Shown: positions 46,417 through 60,143, numbered from the stretch's first letter. The stretch: DNA of 64,000 bases from Aquilaria yunnanensis (GCA_039654915.1 CM077593.1:60022501-60086500); one strand, 5' to 3'. Translations and numbers: made by a program. Notes: generated by a model from the sequence alone, not told the origin.

Positions 46417-47877
46417 TCAGTCATTAGCCCTTTCACTTTGCCCTGTGAATAGCGCTTTGGTCATCTTGCCCAACAAACATGAATCACATGTCTCATATGA
46501 TTCAAAATCAAATGAGTCCAAGAGTCCATCCTTATGGAGCTTGGATATGCGGGTCTCATTTATATGGCCCAAGCGACAGTGCCATAGATAGATCGGGTTT
46601 GAATCATTTAATCTGACCTTCTTGGTATTCACATTATAGATTGGATCTTCGAGGTCTAGAACATACAACCCATTGCAAAGTTGAGCACTACCATAAAAGA
46701 TTTCATTCAAATAAATAGAACAACATTTGTCCTTTATTATAAATGAAAAACCTCTCTTGTCCAAACAAGAAATAGAAATCAAATTTCTACTAATAGTAGG
46801 CACAAAGTAGCAGTTGTCTAATTCTAAAACTAATCCACTAGGTAAAGTGAGAAGATAAGTCCCTACGGCTAAGGTTGTAACCCTTGCTCCATTTCCAACA
46901 CGTAGGTCCACTTCACCTCGGGCCAATCTTCTAGTTCTATTTAGATCCTGCACATTTGCACAAATGTGAGATCCACATCCAGTATCCAATACCCAAGATG
47001 AGGAAGTAGAAAAGTTAGCCTCTATAACAAGAATACCTGAAGTGGAAGTCTTACTTCCCTTTTCCTTAGCAAGTTCTTCAAGATAGAGCTTGCAGTTGCG
47101 CTTCCAGTGTCCAGGTTGCTTACAATGGAAGCACTCCCCTTCATTTGCCACACCACCCTTTGGTTTCAGTGTAGCTGAAGAAGAATTAGCATTAGACTTT
47201 CCATTAGCTTTATCCTTCTTCTTGTTGGCTTTTCCCTTTCCCTTGCCCTTTTGAACCATCAAAATGGGCTTAGCCTTCTTAACGTTTTGCTCAACAATTC
47301 TCAACATGTTGAGCAATTTAGGGAGGGACTTGTCTAGGTCGTTCATGTTATAGTTCATGACGAACTGACTGTAGCTTTCAGGCAACGATTGCAAGACTAC
47401 ATCAATAGCCAACTCTTTCTGAAGAGCAAATCCCAAATTCTCAAGATTCTCAATGTACCCAATCATCTTGAGCACATGAGGACCCACGGGACTTTCCTCA
47501 GACATCTTGCACTGAAACAACGCCTTAGAGGTCTCAAACCTCTCATGCCTAGCTTGCTCTTAGAAAACCATTTTGAGATGTTCGATCATATCGAACGCCC
47601 CCATGTTTTCATGTTGCTTCTGAAGCTCAGATTCCATGGTAATAAGCATGAGGCATGCAACATCCAAAGCATCATCAGAATGCTTCTTGTGAGCATCCCT
47701 TTGAGCTTTTGGAGAAGTGGCAGCAGGCTCATTCAGTAGGCTGCTCTAGGACATAAGCCTTTCTCTCTTGTTTGAGGACTATCCTCACATTTCGGTACCA
47801 TTTGAGAAAGTTGGTCCCATTCAGTTTTTCCTTGTCAAGGATCGATCGCAATGAAAGTGTTGATGTGTTTTGTGCCA
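46417..47877 (-). pseudogene. Copia-2 gag, protease and pre-integrase
   Basis: Start ATG at 47877 (MAQNT). Early breaks: a frameshift near 47735 and TAA near 47560 where Copia-1 has CAA (FQEQARHE). From 47520 the frame is open for 367 codons: gag, CFHCKQPGHWKRNC knuckle, protease WVLDTGCGSHICANVQ and LWHCRLGHINETRI of the pre-integrase. In Copia-1 this protease end has a stop. The two copies together show the family's gag-pol is one frame. Confidence 0.92.
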
Positions 47878-49215
47878 TGGTTATCTACAACAGTAAATAT
47901 GTAGTGTAAGAGTCGTGTATTTTAATTCATTTAATAAGGACTTTTATTAAACGATATTCCCACTATTTTCCTCAAAATAATAACCCTCGATATTATTTCG
48001 GAACACCTCGGTGCTAAGGTATTCTAGTGGGCCAAGATCCATATTTGACAACAACCTATGTCAGCTTTGGCTTTTCTCTCAAGTTACAGCTATTTAGGTA
48101 GACAACTCCTTGCCAATTGCATCTTATGCAACTCTTGGACAGTTGGGTAAACAACACTTGTCCAAGCTCATCCCATGAGCTTAAGCCCAACTCTATGCCT
48201 CTAAGTCCCTAATCCTGTTAGGATGACTTAGTTAAGTCAGACCCAAAGTTAGCAATTTGGATATCACTATTATCCCATCACGCCTTACCAAGATGAACAT
48301 AGGTGCTTTGCTTTGGCAAACCCACCTAATGTTGATCAAAGTCTTGACGAGTGCCAACATTTGGAAGGCATCACATTTGATGACTTAATATTTGTTTGAG
48401 GGATTTTTTGTTTGATCTCACCAATTTGTTATCTCCGGTTTTCTTATACATGCATCACATACAAATATAAAACATGCATCTCATGCGTTCAAGAAAGTAA
48501 ACGTGACATGGTTATAGCCCAAACTATGCGATATTCTCAAGCCAATGAGAATATCATAAAAGCCTAAGAAAAGCAAAGAGTCTTCACAAGCTCCTTCTCT
48601 TCCATTCTTGGCTGCCCTTTTGTTGTCACCTCCTTGGACATACCACCTTGGATGATCCTTGGACATATCACTTTGGATGATCCCATAATGCACCATGCAC
48701 CATGCTTCAAACACCAATCAGCATATCATGTCAAATCTCATTCAACAAAGATGCATGCCAATTTTCGCGTGTTGATTAACTAGTTTTTATTTATGTGGCG
48801 CTTCGCATATGGCGGTCCCGCTGGCCGGTCAGCGAGCGGTGGTTCCTATTTTCGGTGCTTAGCCTGAAATCTTCTATTTTGAGAAAGTAGGCACCTGAGA
48901 CTCCTCCATTCGAGCCACCAAAAATACCCTATTTTCAGTGCCCGAACAGGCCGAATCCGAACAAAGTTAGGGTTTTTGCAACTATTGTAAGAATCCTAAT
49001 CCATATAGGTATCTCATACCTATCAATTTTTGGGTTAATCTCATTAACCAATTTGTGTCGTTTCTTCATATATCTCATATGTTCATTACGAATTCAGGTT
49101 TCATGTATCATGAATCAATCTAATTAATCATGGCCAAAAAGCAACCGAACACATAGCATCATGCGATTCAACACTCAATCCCGATTTACGGTTTCACCAG
49201 TAGCTCTGATACCAC
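47878..49215 (-). other. Copia-2 5' leader and primer site
   Basis: Leader matches Copia-1, with the GC-rich insert reduced to 48810-48845. Primer site TGGTATCAGAGC (minus) at 49203-49214 is a perfect tRNA-iMet type. No gene is seen. Confidence 0.8.
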
Positions 49216-50633
49216 TGATGGGTTTCGGGAGCCAAACAGCGTAGTGGAATTTAACCAAAACCCACCAGGATCCAAGTGAAACGGGGTAAACCGGGTGTTA
49301 AAAAATTTTCATACCTAATTTTTGGTTAAGATCACTCACTCAATTGCAGAGTCGAATTACAAAAACCTGAATAGTTGACGTGTTCAGGCTCTCTATGGTA
49401 TCCACACGAGTCTCTCAGGATCACCACGCTTCCACCACGTCCCAGCAGATGCGTTTCCCTTGTGCTTGCAGTGCTAGCTTGCATCCTCCAAGGAATTGAA
49501 AGAGAAGACTGCGGCTGTCCTTTTGGGAGGCTAAGGCAAGGAGACCTGTGAATTTCTCACTAGAAGTTGTATTTATAGTGCGACTCAACTTCCAGGCCTA
49601 ATGGGTTTCAAAGCCCTAATCCAATTAGGATTTAATTTTGGGCTTAATAATGGCTCACCTTTTGGGCCCATTATTAATACGAAATTAAAGTGAAACCATA
49701 ACCCAAATAATTAGCCCATGCACTCTAATGATCCAAATAGCTCTACGTGTGCGACCCAATAGGCTCTTATCACGTTGGCAATGATCATAAATCACATTTA
49801 CGATCATAAGCAATGAGCAGTGTCTAGCAACACATCATTGCTACCTAAGTGACAAGATTGTCGATGATTTGACTAAACCTTTATGATCATCACCGATATA
49901 TGGCATTGTGCCTTTGTCCAAGATATCAAGACTAAGCATGAGACATGGAATGTGTCACTCTCGTATAGCCCAATCTTTGGTTTCTTGATTACCGAGTAGA
50001 CCAACTTAAATTGATGACATTGATATCGTATATCAACTCATCTGAGCATGGCCATGCATTTTCTAAGTCTCACTCTATCAAGGGGCCCGAAGATATCACT
50101 CCCATTACATAGGAGGGACAAATCCCATCTTGATCATACAAATCCCTCCGTAGTATATGTGACATACCCAATGACCTCCTTCAAGTTCACTCAGTTATGA
50201 GCAACAAAGGAAAGTATCAAAGTATGTGACTCACATGTAGGGAACCTTGATGATCTTAGGTCGAAGGACTACATATACCATGATCACTATGAGAATCACT
50301 TATGACACTCATATAACGATCCATGTAGTGTTCTCATGGTGGGTCGGTCCAGTACACAAGTTCTCCAACTTGTACCCATATGTAGACTACATATCTCATA
50401 TTAGTCTCCACATATGCTAGTCGTTATGTATTATTGCAACCCGCTCGACAATAATACTAGACCAAGGACATTTAAGAATATCATTATTCTAGGGTTACGA
50501 TTATGTTTGTTAAGTTACGCAGAAACAAAACAACAAACATAATTGTTGGATTAATGGCTTAATAAAATATCATGACTCATTGTGCAAAAAATTACAATCA
50601 TCTCATGATTGGCTTTTGGGCACAACACTAACA
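49216..50633 (-). repeat. Copia-2 5' LTR
   Basis: Ends TGATGGGTTTCGGGAGCC and CACAACACTAACA, 1418 bp. TATAAATA box (minus) at 49570-49577. Confidence 0.93.
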
Positions 50634-51313
50634 ACTGCATTAGTCAATAAACTAAGACTTACTAGGAGCAAGTTAGTGGCCAGAACTTGCTAGGCACGGA
50701 GTGACACCCCATGATGAGAAAAATGATGAGGAGGGGTCCTAAGGGACCTAGGTATATGCACATATATTAGACCCTCAGACTACATTGGGCCCACAGTAGA
50801 TTTCATGGATTCTATATATATGAGTGTCCTCAGGTTTTTTTGTTTGTAGGCACCCAAATCCCTTCGTAAGAATATTTGGATTCTCACTCCCTTTAGTGTT
50901 GATGTGCGGATTTCATCTATTTGGAGCTGGTGACCATAAGGTGGTTGCCAAGCTAGTGTTTTACTCGCAAGTAAATCACCAAGTGAATCATTATTTATTC
51001 TAGTTTTACTAGTTAAGTTGTTTGTACTAACTATAGTTGTCTTGTGGCCTTGCAGAGGCTAGTGGCACGAGGATGGACATAGTCGACTATGGATCTCAGT
51101 AGTAGTCTTCAGTATACATATGTATGCTAGTTGACCTCCAATGTCTCTAGGTCGAGTAGTATTTTAGTTGCTTTGGGGCGTGTGCAGAGTCTTTACTTAT
51201 GTAATGATGCACATGAATGGCTATTACTTGTAGTAAATACACTTATGTTTTATGCTTCGGCTTGTGTTTTAAATATGTTTTAATAAGCTACATGCAATGA
51301 CTTAGTTTCTTTT

Positions 51314-52728
51314 TGTTGGGTTTCGGGAGCCAAATAGTGCAGCAGAATTTAACCGAAACCCTCCAGGATCCAAGTGAAACGGGGCAAACCGGGTGTTTGA
51401 AAATTTTCATACCTAATTTTTGGTTGAGATCTCTCATTCAACTGTAGAGTCGAATCACAAAACCTGAACAGTTGACGTGTTCAAGCTCTCTATGGTATCT
51501 ACACGAGCCTCTCGGGATCACCATGCTTCCACCACGTCCTGGCAGATGCGTTTCTCTTGCGCTCGCAGTGCTAGCTTGCGTCCTCTAAGGAATTGAAAGA
51601 GAATAGTGCGGCTGTCCTTTTGGGAGGCTAGGGCAAGGAGACCTGCGAATTTCTCACTAGAAGTTGTATTTCTAGTGCGACTCAACTTCCAGGCCTAATG
51701 GGTTTCAAAGCCCTAATCCAATTAGGATTTAATTTCGGTCTTAATAATGGCTCAACTCTTGGGCCCATTATTAATACGAAATTAAAGTGAAACCATAACC
51801 CAAATAATTAGCCCATGCACTCTAATGATCCAAATAGCTTTATGTGTGCGACCCAATAGGCTCTTACCACGTTGGCAATGATCATAAATCACATTTATGA
51901 TCACAAGCAATGAGCGGTGTCTAGCAACACATCATTGCTACCCAAGTGACAAGATTGTCGATGATTCGACTAAACCTTTATGATCATCACCGATCTACGC
52001 CATTGTCCCTTTGTCCAAGATATCAAGACTAAGCACGAGACATGGAATGTGTCACTCTCGTATAGCCCAATCTTTGGTTTCTTGATTACCGAGTAGACCA
52101 ACTTAAACTGATGACATTGATATCGTATATCAACTCATCGGAGCATGGCCATGCATTTTCTAAGTCTCACTCTATCAAGGGGCAAGAAGATATCACTCCC
52201 GTAACACAGGAGGGACAAATCCCATATTGATCATACAAATCCCTCCGCATGATATGTGACATACCCATTCACCTCCTTCAAGTTCACTCAGTTATGAGCA
52301 ACAAAGGAGAGTATCAAAGTATGTGACTCACATGTAGGGAACCTTGATGATCTTAGGTCGAAGGACTACATATACCATGATCACTATGAGAATCACTTAT
52401 GACACTCATATAATGATCCATGTAGTGTTCTCATGGTGGGTCGGTCCAGTACACAAGTTCTCGAACTTGTACCTATATGTAGACTACATATCTCATATTA
52501 GTCTCCACATATGCTAGTCGTTATGTATTATTGCAACCCGCTCCACAATAATACTAGACCAGGGATGTTTAAGAATATCATTATTCTAGGGTTACAATTA
52601 TGTTTATTACATTACGCAGAAACAAAACAACAAACATAATTGCTGGATTAATGCCTTAATAAAATATCATGACTCAATGTGCAAAAATACAATCATCTCA
52701 TGATTGGCTTTTGGGCACAACACTAACA
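51314..52728 (-). repeat. Copia-family solo LTR (1415 bp), TSD CTTTT
   Basis: Begins TGTTGGGTTTCGGGAGCC and ends CACAACACTAACA. CTTTT at 51309-51313 and 52729-52733. Inserted in LTR C. The TATA position near 51667 reads TATTTCTA instead of TATTTATA, so its promoter is mutated. Confidence 0.95.
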
Positions 52729-52840
52729 CTTTTAATGTTTGTTAATTAAAGTCAAAGCAAGCCCATACATGTTACATTTTAGGTTAATAACTAGAGACCA
52801 TGAAAGATTTTAAAATGGGACAAGTAATTAACTAACCAAC

Positions 52841-54243
52841 TGTTGGGTTTCGGGAGACAAATAAGTGCAGCAGAATTTAACCTAAACCCTCCAGAATCCA
52901 AGTGAAACGGGGTAAACCGGGGTAAACCTAATTTTTGGTTGAGATCTCCCACCCAACTTTAGAGTCGAATCACAAAACCTGAATAGTGGACGTGTTCAAG
53001 CTCTCTATGGTATCCACACAAGCCTTTCCGAATCAGCATGCTTCCACTGCGTCCCGGTAGATGCATTTCTCCTGCGCTCGCAGTGCTAGCTTGCGTCCTC
53101 TAAGGAATTGCAAGAGAAGGGTGCGGCTGTCCTTTTGGGAGGCTAGGGCAAGAAGCTGCGATTTTCTCACTAAAAGTTGTATTTATAGTGAGACTTAACT
53201 TGTAGGCCTAATGGGTTTCAAAGCCCTAATCCAATTAGGCTTTAATTTCAGGCTTAATAATGGCTCAACTCTTGGGCCCATTATTAAAACGAAATTATTG
53301 TGAAACCATAACCCAAATAATTAGCCTATGCGCTCTAATGATCCAAATAGCTCTATGTGTGCGACCCAATAGGCTCTTTCAACTTTGGCAATTCTCATAA
53401 ACCACATTTATGATCATAAGCAATGAGCAGTGTCTAACAACACATCATTGCTACCCGAGTGACAAGATTGTCGGTGATTCGACTAAACCTTTATGATCAT
53501 TACCGATATATGCCGTTGTCCCTTTGTCCAAGATATCAAGACTAAGCACGAGACATGAAATGTGTCACTCTCGTATAGCCCAATCTTTGGTTTATTGATT
53601 ACCGAGTAGACCAACTTAAACTGATGACATTGATATCGTATATCAACTCATCCGAGCATGGCCATGCATTTTTCTAACTCTCACTCTATCAAAGGGCCCG
53701 AAGATATTACTCCTGTTATATAGGTTTGACAAAGCCCATCTTGATCATACAAATCCTTCCGCATGATATGTGACATACCCAATGACCTCCTTCAAGTTAA
53801 CTCAGTCATGAGCAACAAAGGGAAGTATCAAAGTATGTGACTCACATGTAGGGAACCTTGATGATCTTAGGTCGAAGGACTACATATACCATGATCACTA
53901 TAAGAATCACTTATGACACTCATATAATGATCCATGTAGTGTTTTCATGGTGGGTCGATCTAGTACACAAGTTCTCCAACTTGTACCCATATGTAGACTA
54001 CATATCTCATCTTAGTCTCCACATATGCTAGTCGTTATGTATTATTGCAACTCGCTCCACAATAATACTAGACTAGGGACATTTAATAATATCATTATTC
54101 TAGGGTTACAATTATGTCTATCATGTTACGCAAAAACAAAACAACAAACATAATTGCTAGATTAATGCCTTAATAAAATATCATGACTCAATGTGCAAAA
54201 AATACAATCATCTCATGATTGGCTTTTGGGCACAACACTAACA
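52841..54243 (-). repeat. Copia-family solo LTR (1403 bp), TSD CCAAC
   Basis: Begins TGTTGGGTTTCGGGAGAC and ends CACAACACTAACA. CCAAC at 52836-52840 and 54244-54248. Inserted in LTR C, only 107 bp of LTR C from the previous solo LTR. It has more differences from the other copies and a short deletion near 52930. TATAAATA (minus) at 53180-53187. Confidence 0.95.
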
Positions 54244-54324
54244 CCAACTGTAACTAGCGCGGCACTTTGGTTCTGTAGTCTTCCTGGGAAAGGCCTCATC
54301 AAGGGTAGGTGATGTTACACACAT

Positions 54325-56307
54325 ACACTTACGGCAACCCAAGGAATATTCCACTCCATGCTCTACTATAGCCTAGGGCTTTTCAAGATTAATGGTCTAT
54401 CGAGACCTGTAAGTCACGACACACACTAGATTATGAGTCTTCAATGATCATCTCAAACATGCCTCTATGCATTAATCATATTGGTCTATTAGCCAAGTAC
54501 CCCATGCTACTTTGGAGTCCTTTACACTTGCATTCCTACTAGAGAAAATTCCCTAGCACAAGTCCCAAAACCCCTAGGTAACTAGCAGCCCTTTGGGATT
54601 TGTCCGTGCCCCCTTTGGCTCAAGCCTCCTAGCACTCAGTGATGGGACTACTGATATGCTACCTTAACTGAAGGTCTTAACGCTGTAGCTGCTCTACTCG
54701 GAGTATCCTAGATGCTCAAAACTTACACACTAAGCCTTCCTGCTTTTGTCACTAGGCTTCGACATGTCTTTGGTCTTACTTCACTCCTCAACTTCCTCCT
54801 AGGCCTCCCGGCCTCTAGTCACAAACAGCACCTCCTTAGTAACCACTACCCACTTTATGGCCACAAAGGGCCATATTTTCTTCTATACTTAACTACTATA
54901 CCATGCACTACCATGTGCCAACTATGCATCAGAATGGTTTATGCATCATTTTTCCCCATCAACTTAACTACTTGGTAGGAGAGCTAGCCCAACATCATCT
55001 ACTTCAATTAATTATCTGCAGATGATTAGCCAAAAGAACTCACCTGGGTGGCCCATTCACTCCTACTGTATATAGTTCATCAAGATATGCACCTTAGGAC
55101 TGGTTCTATCCCCTCAAAGTTGTGGGTGTACTCACTAGCCATAGACCAATCTCGCAAGTCACTAACCCTCCCTTTACAAGGAATAAGGGCCAAGTGAGTT
55201 GCTATAACTTTAGGCTTAAAACTAGATTAACCAAAACCCTCACCAAATAGGGTTCCAACCCTTGTCTTCCCTCTACTTCGATAATCAAGACTACTAATAG
55301 AGTCAACATACTAACACATGAACACAACAGTACCTATACAAGACTTCGCACTCTTTACTACTAATGAAGAGACTTAACTAGGTGGGAGATTACCTCAAAC
55401 TGTGGCTATTCCAAGGCCTTTCTTGACTGGCCATAATGAACTCCTCTTCGTAGGCCTTACTTAACTCTACCTTTATGGGTCTATGAAAAGCCTCTTCTTC
55501 TTTGGCATCACAACATCACTTTTGATCACTTCCCAGCTTTCTACTACCATACTGGCACTAGAACAACAAGTGTTAACATCGCTTACTAGATCCCATTTGG
55601 GACATTGCTCCTCTTACTAGCTTAGCTAGCCTTACTAGCCAAGCTTTCTTCTTTCCTTGTCTATCTTGGTGTCCTTGACCCTACTTAACCTTGGGATGAT
55701 GACCCCAAGTCATCAGGCTATCCCTCAGTCCATGGAAACCATTCTATTGGCAGGGTTCTTTTACTAGCCCCTATTAGTTAAGCCAAAACCCTAGCAACAT
55801 TTCTCCTTCTACTGGCTCTACACAAGGGTATGTAACTAACAAATAAATAGGTCCATCCATCCATTCTACCCTCTGGATAAGTTCCCTACTCCATGCTTCC
55901 TCCCACGGCTTTTTCCTCCAAATAACTGTTAGAAATAAAATTAAAACTTACCTTTTTACCTTAGCGACATATAACTGAACAGGTCCAACGCTTGGCTACT
56001 CTAGGGAACTTATCAATATAACTTAGCTAGCTATTCTTAGAATGTAGGCCAACCAAGTAACTCAAGGAAAGAAATTCAAATTGTGGAACCTTTTTGGCGA
56101 ATCCAACCTAAGGCCTTTAAGCCTTCACTTATGGTTCCACAATAAGCAAGTGGGTCTTAAGAAACCACTACCTCACAACCAAAGCAATAACCATGCCAGC
56201 AAACTAATGCCAAAATTTTCAATAGAAATACAAAACTACTAGTGAAAAGTTGATGCCTTACCTCACACCAACCATTTCCTGTTACCCACTCTGAGGTAGT
56301 CCAGTTA
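54325..56307 (-). mobile_element. G, right part: non-coding internal-like sequence
   Basis: About 2 kb with no protein motif in any frame I read. It is continuous with 39115-39802 once LTR C is removed, and is cut at 56307 by a family D LTR. It could be the internal region of a non-autonomous (LARD-type) element whose 3' LTR is LTR B, or a fully decayed Tekay interior. I cannot choose between them. No primer site is seen before the cut. Confidence 0.4.
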
Positions 56308-57873
56308 TGCTACCAAAATTGTGCATTTAAAACTCCTATGGTTGGAATGTTCTGTAGGCCATTAGAACAATACCCTTAGTGTGCATACCCAAGTGGCCCT
56401 CTTGGGTACTAAGTAAATGCATGCATATTGGTACAACCATTACACACATATTTAGATTTTATGCACACCATGGCAGCAAGGAAAGAAGACACTAGCACAA
56501 GTCTTAATCTTGGCTACCGCACATTAGGCAATCTTGTTAAGTTTAAGTAACCAGCCACTGGACCTGAAACTTCCTCCAAAAAATTGTATTAATCTAGCCA
56601 TGTGCCCTACTATTTTTTTTACTTCATTATAAAGTAGAGAATTAAACCAAACCAGGGAATTTGCTTTTACATCAACAGCCCACCTATGGACCAAGTTATA
56701 GATTTTTTAAGTTAGTTACAAAATTTTGACCAAATGAACAGTAACTCAGCCAAATTTGCAATGTCATAACTTTGGCTATAGGGATCGAAATGTAGAAATT
56801 AGAAATCCTAGTTAAACCTCTAGATGTGCTCTAAATGTGATCACAATTTCATACCAAGATTCATTGTACATTGGGAGATATAGAACTTTGAGTACATAGT
56901 CAAAATTCTGGTCACTTTATAACCATTTTGCCCATACAAAATTTCATAAGTGTTCAAACACTTCATTCACAAGGGATAAGCCCTCCACGGCTATGCCATA
57001 CATGTCTAATATAAATAGGAATTACATGGTCTTGCATCTAACTACTTTATGTGGCCAAATCATAATTTGCAAGCAAGCAGTCTTTCATTCACACTTAGAC
57101 AGCTTGTGGACCACATTCACATACATAGGAAAACAGTCCTCAAATGTTCACATACTTATTTCAAATTTAGATGTTTTATATGTACATGCATCCATGCACT
57201 ACATAATGGCCTTAACTCAGCTAAAACACACACCCAAGTTGGAGGAGAGCTTTAGACACAATGCACTCTAGAAATAGGATGCTGGACCGCTGCTGCATCA
57301 CACAATAAGTACCATCACTAAAAATACAAAATGTGCTCGTAAAACCACTAAAATTTCTAGATCACAACTAGATACCTGGAAGTTCAAGTACTCAAAATTT
57401 CATATCAAAACTCAATCCAAAAAGGTTAGTTTGAATGTGATCTTCTGCTGGACCTGAAATGGGCAGATTTATGGGGAGTAGGTTTCATTTTGAAACTTAG
57501 TAAGGAGAACACTTATACTCTTAAGGTAATGTAACCCATAGTATTATCTGAATCCAAGGACACTAAAACACAAGAAAACACAATGCAAGTATCCAATATA
57601 GAGCAGCAGCCAAACACAAACAACAAACACATGTATGTGGCAACAACAATATGCATTGGTTAGTCCATAAAACATGCAATAAACATATGCAAATCACTAT
57701 GGCAACGCTCCTCAAGCATAATCTTGGTCTTAAGACAGTTTTTACACTAGTTAGTACTAACTTTGAGCTCTAGAAACCCTTAAATTTGCTGCCATCACTG
57801 TGTACTTCACATTAGGTTGCAAAACCTTCATTAAGTGCACTCGCCTCACTAAGCTTGGTTCATCAAGCACTTG

Positions 57874-60143
57874 TGTTACCATTCTAAGAGTTTAAATACA
57901 GTGACCATATTTAATGTGTTAATTCCCATGAGCTATGCTTGTTCTGTAGGCCATCAGAACAATGTTCACCATATCGCCCAAGTGGCCCTATTGGTCTTTA
58001 TCCAAATATATGTATATTAGTCCAACCATCACACATATATTCACATAGACCTAAATATCTTAAACCCTGTAATACACTTGAACCTTCATAGGGAAATAAA
58101 TTTGAGGCATTAAATCCATACAAGTTTGCAAATATGGATTTTATACTCAATTGGGTAAAGTTGGCCATATGAACAGTACTTAGTAAAATCATCTAACTTT
58201 GACAAGTTATTACTTTGGCTACAGGGCACCAAATCCCGTGAATGAAAGTCCAAATTCTTCATCTTGAAGTTTTCTAAGTGTGGTCAAAATTTCATAGCCA
58301 AACTCATATGTACAATAAGTTATGGATTTTGTAGTACAAGGTACCAAATCTATACAGCTAATGACCATAATGCCCATACAAAATTTCATAAAATTCATAC
58401 ACTTCATTTCAAGGTGGAAAACCAACACGAGCAAGTTCTTACATGTCTTAAAAACTTGGGAAATTCATTCCCATGAATTTAGAGGCATTCCATAAGCATT
58501 AAACATAATTTTCTTTGGAACAGCTAATGAGTTGCAAAATGGACAGAATTGAACATTCAACCTCAAACATCACTTTATTGCTTCATATATCATCCATACA
58601 CCATCCATAGTGTATTTACAAGCATATATGTACCATACTTATGTCCTAGCTTAGTTAGGTATGTACACTAGCTTCTTGGAGACCTTACAAACGCAATGCA
58701 CTCTAGAAACTTCAAAAGGCAGCTGCTGTGTAAGTTAGAAAGTACCAACACTAAAATTAGCAAATCTGATCTAAAAATCATGAAACACTCCAGTTTAATA
58801 CTAGAAATATTGAAGTTCTTGTACTAAAAATTTCACAGAAAAAATCAAACTAGAACTATTAGTTTGGACGTTCTCTTTCAGGTGTTCCTGAAAATAGACA
58901 GAAAGGGAAGTAAGCTCTTTGTAAAGAACTTAGTAACGGCTTTCAATATAATGTATTCCATAGCAACATACCACCTGAAATCCAAAGACATAAAAACACA
59001 CAAAAACAACATATCCACACAAATATGGCAACCATATGCACCAACAAACACAGCAACAAACACATGTAATGCTGGCAACAATAACACATTAGGGTTAGTC
59101 CATAATCATTCAATAAAAAAATAATATATCACTTTGGTCACACTATGGCAACACTCCTCAAGCTTTTTTGTTCATCTCGGGAGTCTTTTAGGTCTTAGTT
59201 AGTACTAACTTGGGCTCTAGAAACCCTTCTTTCTTGCGGCCATCTTTAGCATGGTATCACTAAGGCAGAAGCTTGCCATGCTTCTTTCCCCTTAACCCAT
59301 ACTTGGTTCCTTGAGCTTTTTTCTCTCTTCCATGAATGGTTTTAGCTTCATGGATGTTTGAAAATACAGTAAACAATCCAAGAAACTTTAGAAAACCCTT
59401 ACTTTTTGCTATGAAATCTAAAAACCCAAATAGAACCAAAATTAGGTTCTCTTGCACTTTTTGATGCCTTTTTTGCTTTCTCTTGCTTCCTCTTTCTTTC
59501 TTAAGGTATGGTGGCTATGGAGGATGTTAGAGGAGGTTAAGGAAAAACCTTTGGCTATCGGGGGATGAAATTTAGAGGAAATGGCAAGAAAATGAAGATT
59601 TTTCTTCATTTATACATCATTTTGACCTTGGTGGCATATATGCAAATTTTTGAAACTTTGGCCAACACCTGGACAGATTATATCTAGCTATTTTGGCTGG
59701 GAAAATGATGTTTTTGACCACCTTGAATGTTGTCAAAGGTCATTATTTCTTTTAGATAAAAAGGTGGACACTTGGATCTGTAGTTGGCATTGTGCCATAA
59801 ATGATTAACTTTGCCTTCTTAAGCACTTTGGTCCCCAACAATATCCTTAATTCCATCCATGTCCTTTCTCCATAATTCCATGCATGTCCTTCCCATAACC
59901 ATCTTTGGAAATTTTTGCAATTGAGTACCCAACTTTTGTAACCTTATAATTTAGTCCATAAGTTACATGAAAATTAGGCGATGTGCCAATGCTTTCTTAA
60001 GGACCAAGCTATCATTGTTTTTGCTACTTAAGGGGGGGTATATTGAATGCTTTACACTTCATAAATCATGCACTATGATGAAAATTAAAGCATATAAGTT
60101 CAGGTCCTTCGCTGTAATTTTCCCATTTTGTGAAGGTGTAACA
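57874..60143 (-). repeat. Family D solo LTR (2270 bp) inserted in another family D LTR, TSD ACTTG
   Basis: Ends TGTTACCATTC and GAAGGTGTAACA. ACTTG at 57869-57873 and 60144-60148. The host sequence on the two sides joins colinearly with positions near 59315 of this LTR itself. Short open frames inside are not conserved. Confidence 0.9.

Larger units (their letters stand above)
41664..50633 (-). mobile_element. Copia-2: Ty1/copia element, same family as Copia-1, TSD ACTGC
   Basis: LTRs 41664-43081 and 49216-50633, both 1418 bp. Flanks ACTGC at 41659-41663 and 50634-50638 are perfect. Internal order and sequence match Copia-1 closely. A Tat solo LTR sits in the integrase at 44974-45832. The first 245 bp of the two LTRs differ at about one base in ten by eye, less further on, so the insertion is not recent. 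Inactivated by stops, a frameshift and the LTR insertion. Confidence 0.95.
39803..54319 (+). repeat. Tekay-type solo LTR C, 2714 bp after removing three later insertions, TSD CACAT
   Basis: Begins TGTTACGGCCCTC and ends GGTAGGTGATGTTACA, flanked by CACAT at 39798-39802 and 54320-54324. Its own segments are 39803-41663, 50639-51313, 52734-52840 and 54249-54319. It is opposite in orientation to LTR B but shares its start and the GGCAAAATGGTCATTTT-type block. There is no internal region, so it is a solo LTR formed by recombination. Short open frames within it are not conserved and are not called. Confidence 0.9.

Noticed and set aside
54712..54978. An 88-codon plus-strand frame in G
   Set aside because: No motif or homologous pattern, surrounded by stops in non-coding G. 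Chance reading.
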